From the NCBI GenBank assembly GCA_910587165.1, contig CAJUKP010000001.1, forward strand, positions 124,001-188,000: a stretch of DNA of 64,000 nt, in the 5' to 3' direction. The stretch is from an uncultured Duncaniella sp. Its GTDB lineage: Bacteria; Bacteroidota; Bacteroidia; Bacteroidales; Muribaculaceae. Positions 61,822 to 64,000 of this stretch are shown piece after piece; position 1 is the first letter of the stretch; every line of letters starts with the position of its first letter. The position numbers and the translations under genes are program-made. The notes under the pieces are model-generated. The model saw only the letters and a program-made list of their open reading frames with translations. It ran no database searches and was not told the DNA's origin.

Positions 61822-63906
61822 ATGGCAAGCAAGAACGACAACCGCAGCAATATTCTCTTCCGCTATGCCATCATCGTGTTCGGCATTCTGGTGCTCTCGA
61901 CCGCCATCATAGTGCAGTTGAGCGAGACCACTGTGGTAAATGCCGACAAGTGGAACGAGAAGGCCAACGAGACTCTACTCAAGATAAGCGAGATAGTGCC
62001 GCAGCGTGGCAACATCCTCTCGTCTGACGGCAGTGTGCTGGCCACCAATCTCAACTTCTACACCGCGCGCATCGACTACCGGGCCGAGAAATTCAACACC
62101 GCCCATCTTCGCGAGGACATCGACGAGCTCTCCAGACAGCTCGCCGCCAATTTTCCCGTGCGCGATGCCAAGGGGTGGAAGCGCCACCTCCTCGCCCCGC
62201 TCGACAAGGTGCCCGAGAAACGTCCGAGAGCCTATAAGCTCCTGAGCGGTCTCTCCCACTCCGACATGGAGCTGATAAAGACACTCCCATACTTCAACCG
62301 CGGCAACCGCAACCGCACCGGTCTCACATTCGAGCAATACATGAAGCGGTTCAACCCCTACGGCAATATGGCCCGCCGATCCATAGGGGGTGTGGGCGAG
62401 ACCTCCGAGAGCAAGCAGATCCACGGAATATCCGGTCTTGAGAAGGCTCTCGATTCGTTGCTCTACGGCCGCGCGGGAACAGCCCGCAAGGTGGCCCTCA
62501 CCAAGAAAATCACTGACTCGCCCCTCGTTCCGGCTGTGCCCGGATGTGACATAGTGACCACGATTGACATCAATATGCAGGACATTGTGGAGAACGAGCT
62601 CAACAACGTGCTCGACAGCTGCGGGGCCGAGTGGGGTGTGGCCGTGCTCATGGATGTCAAGACAGGCGACATAAAAGCCATATCCAATCTCGAGCTCAAT
62701 CCGCATGGCCCGGGCTATATCGAGGCCCGAAACCGCGCCGTGATGGGATATGAGCCCGGGTCGGTCGTGAAGACCCTCTCGATGATGATAGCTGTCGAGG
62801 ACGGTATAGTCACCGACTTCGACGAGATGCTCCCCACAGGGTCCGGGTGGGCCTACGCCGGCGGCCGTCCCATCACCGATGCCCACCACTCCTCGGCCAT
62901 ACGTGTGGGTGATGTGATCGAGCAGTCGTCAAATATAGGCATGGCCCGTATCATGACGAGCCGTTACGACTCCCATCCCGGTGGATTCTACTCACGCCTG
63001 AAGCAACTCGGATTCCTCGACCCGATGAACACCGGAATAGCCGGAGAGGTGCCACCGCGCATCGACTCTGTGCCAAGCGACCGCGGTGGCCGGATAGCCC
63101 TCTCGCGCCAATGCTACGGCTATGCCACCGAGATCCCTCCGCTCTACACCCTGGCCATCTACAATGCCATAGCCAACGACGGGGTCTTTGTCAAGCCAAG
63201 GCTTGTGAAAGAGCTCCGCGGCACCATCGACTCCGTGCTGCCCCCGGCATATATGGGCAACGGAAGGGCCTGTTCGCCCAAGACTGCCGAAATCATGCGC
63301 GAGATGCTCACCCGTGTGGTGTGGGGCGACCACGGCACCGGGCGGTTCCTCCGCAACGATGTGGTGAGGATAGCCGGAAAGACAGGCACCTGCTACATGA
63401 TCGAGAACGGAGCCTACAACACCGGCAAGAAACGTCTGGCTTTCTGCGGGTTCTTCCCTGCTGAGAAGCCCCTCTATTCCTGCGTGGTGCTCACCTGCCA
63501 TCCCACAAAGAATTTCTTCGGTGCCGCCACCACCTCGGGGCAGGTGCTCAGAAACATAGCCATGAAGCTCTATTCCCGCGGTATGCTTGGAAACTCATCG
63601 GAGTATTCCGCCGACCTTGCGTCGACCGATGGCCCGACCTTTTTCGCCACCCGTGGCGAGGATCCGTTCAAGAAACTGCGCGGTCCGTTGGCCATACCCA
63701 AGGGGAAGAGCATCAAGACACCCAAGGCCGTGCGTTCGGGCATACCGGATGTCCGCGGACTGAGTGTACGTGAGGCGGTCGTGACCCTCGAGAGCGCCGG
63801 TTTCGACGTCAAGCTCACCGGATCCGGCTTCGTCCACACGCAATCGCCCTCGCCGGGCACTCTGGCGGGGCGCGGGGCGGTGGTCCATCTCGCTCTTACA
63901 AGATGA
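61822..63906 (+). CDS. ftsI: Penicillin-binding protein FtsI (septal transpeptidase)
   Basis: 694 aa. One N-terminal transmembrane helix, PBP dimer domain, then transpeptidase motifs SVVK (S314-K317), SSN (369-371) and KTG (520-522). A C-terminal PASTA domain (IPDVRGLSVREAVVTLESAG) is present, as in Bacteroidota FtsI. Crosslinks septal peptidoglycan with FtsW. Complete; starts 5 bases after ftsL. The last 94 bases of the window hold no visible gene; murE, expected next, is beyond the edge or displaced. Confidence 0.97.
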   Translation: MASKNDNRSNILFRYAIIVFGILVLSTAIIVQLSETTVVNADKWNEKANETLLKISEIVPQRGNILSSDGSVLATNLNFYTARIDYRAEKFNTAHLREDIDELSRQLAANFPVRDAKGWKRHLLAPLDKVPEKRPRAYKLLSGLSHSDMELIKTLPYFNRGNRNRTGLTFEQYMKRFNPYGNMARRSIGGVGETSESKQIHGISGLEKALDSLLYGRAGTARKVALTKKITDSPLVPAVPGCDIVTTIDINMQDIVENELNNVLDSCGAEWGVAVLMDVKTGDIKAISNLELNPHGPGYIEARNRAVMGYEPGSVVKTLSMMIAVEDGIVTDFDEMLPTGSGWAYAGGRPITDAHHSSAIRVGDVIEQSSNIGMARIMTSRYDSHPGGFYSRLKQLGFLDPMNTGIAGEVPPRIDSVPSDRGGRIALSRQCYGYATEIPPLYTLAIYNAIANDGVFVKPRLVKELRGTIDSVLPPAYMGNGRACSPKTAEIMREMLTRVVWGDHGTGRFLRNDVVRIAGKTGTCYMIENGAYNTGKKRLAFCGFFPAEKPLYSCVVLTCHPTKNFFGAATTSGQVLRNIAMKLYSRGMLGNSSEYSADLASTDGPTFFATRGEDPFKKLRGPLAIPKGKSIKTPKAVRSGIPDVRGLSVREAVVTLESAGFDVKLTGSGFVHTQSPSPGTLAGRGAVVHLALTR

Positions 63907-64000
63907 CCGGCTTTCCTGTCCGGGGCGCCGCAACATAAAGGTAAAAAAGATTGATTCCACATTTCACTATACAATAATATATATTCCCGATATATCGTCA

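Noticed and set aside
1..64000. tRNA, rRNA, CRISPR arrays and intact insertion sequences
   Set aside because: Gaps were read for cloverleaf ends, regularly spaced repeats and transposase frames; none was found.

Overview
This window looks like a chromosomal stretch of a Bacteroidota member of the order Bacteroidales, and a Muribaculaceae-type gut genome fits best. The family call is inference. The sequence shows many promoters of the Bacteroidota type (TTTG or TTG, 18-22 bp, then TAnnTTTG), families largely confined to the phylum (DUF3078, DUF4491, DUF3244, PorZ-like propeller, paired TonB-receptor-type barrels), and a pyrH-frr pair. No rRNA, tRNA, CRISPR array or intact transposon was seen.

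Layout. 1-2.5 kb: the end of a DUF3078 gene and three tightly coupled small genes. 2.5-14.6 kb: replication and translation housekeeping (dnaX, nadA, leuS, a lone holin-like gene, uvrC, apt, mnmG, ybeY). This part holds a 0.5-kb gap after dnaX rich in DnaA-box-like nonamers and a perfect 16-bp parS match between apt and mnmG, so the window may lie near the chromosomal origin. 14.8-16.6 kb: a radical SAM protein and an LD-carboxypeptidase. 16.5-27.5 kb (minus strand): an accessory, partly AT-rich peptide cluster, 'system A'. It contains a membrane-spanning TPR-HTH regulator, a small secreted DUF3244-like protein, a Cys-rich double-glycine precursor peptide, a radical SAM/SPASM enzyme, two outer-membrane barrels, a C39-peptidase ABC exporter and a 57-residue stump resembling the N-terminus of an HlyD adaptor. 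27.5-46.5 kb: housekeeping (frr, pyrH, atypical response regulator, rnhB, cysK, metY, metH, M48 protease, lipoprotein-ABC-permease operon, mdh, thioredoxin lipoprotein, recF, DUF721, thioesterase, RsmF-like methylase, trmD). 46.6-51.8 kb: 'system B', a second TPR-HTH regulator plus DUF3244 protein followed by an AT-rich lipoprotein of unknown type, a barrel protein and a small lipoprotein. 52.3-59.5 kb: manA, an unknown gene, a PorZ-like propeller, rdgB, a fucosyltransferase-like gene and a GadC-like antiporter. 59.7-63.9 kb: a barrel protein and the start of the dcw cluster (rsmH, ftsL, ftsI).

How they work together. In system A the proposed path is: the regulator senses a cue in the periplasm and acts at a large palindrome before the DUF3244-precursor-rSAM transcript; the rSAM enzyme modifies the CxC-rich core; the C39 ABC protein cleaves after Gly-Gly and exports the core; the barrels act at the outer membrane. 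The regulator / palindrome / TTG-N22-TAnnTTTG promoter / DUF3244 module recurs in system B with a different palindrome and different cargo, which suggests a reusable sensing module. Intergenic DNA also carries a family of long hairpins near gene ends (9.6, 42.4 and 52.2 kb, perhaps 11.6 kb) and two REP/BIME-like arrays (46.5 and 51.9-52.1 kb).
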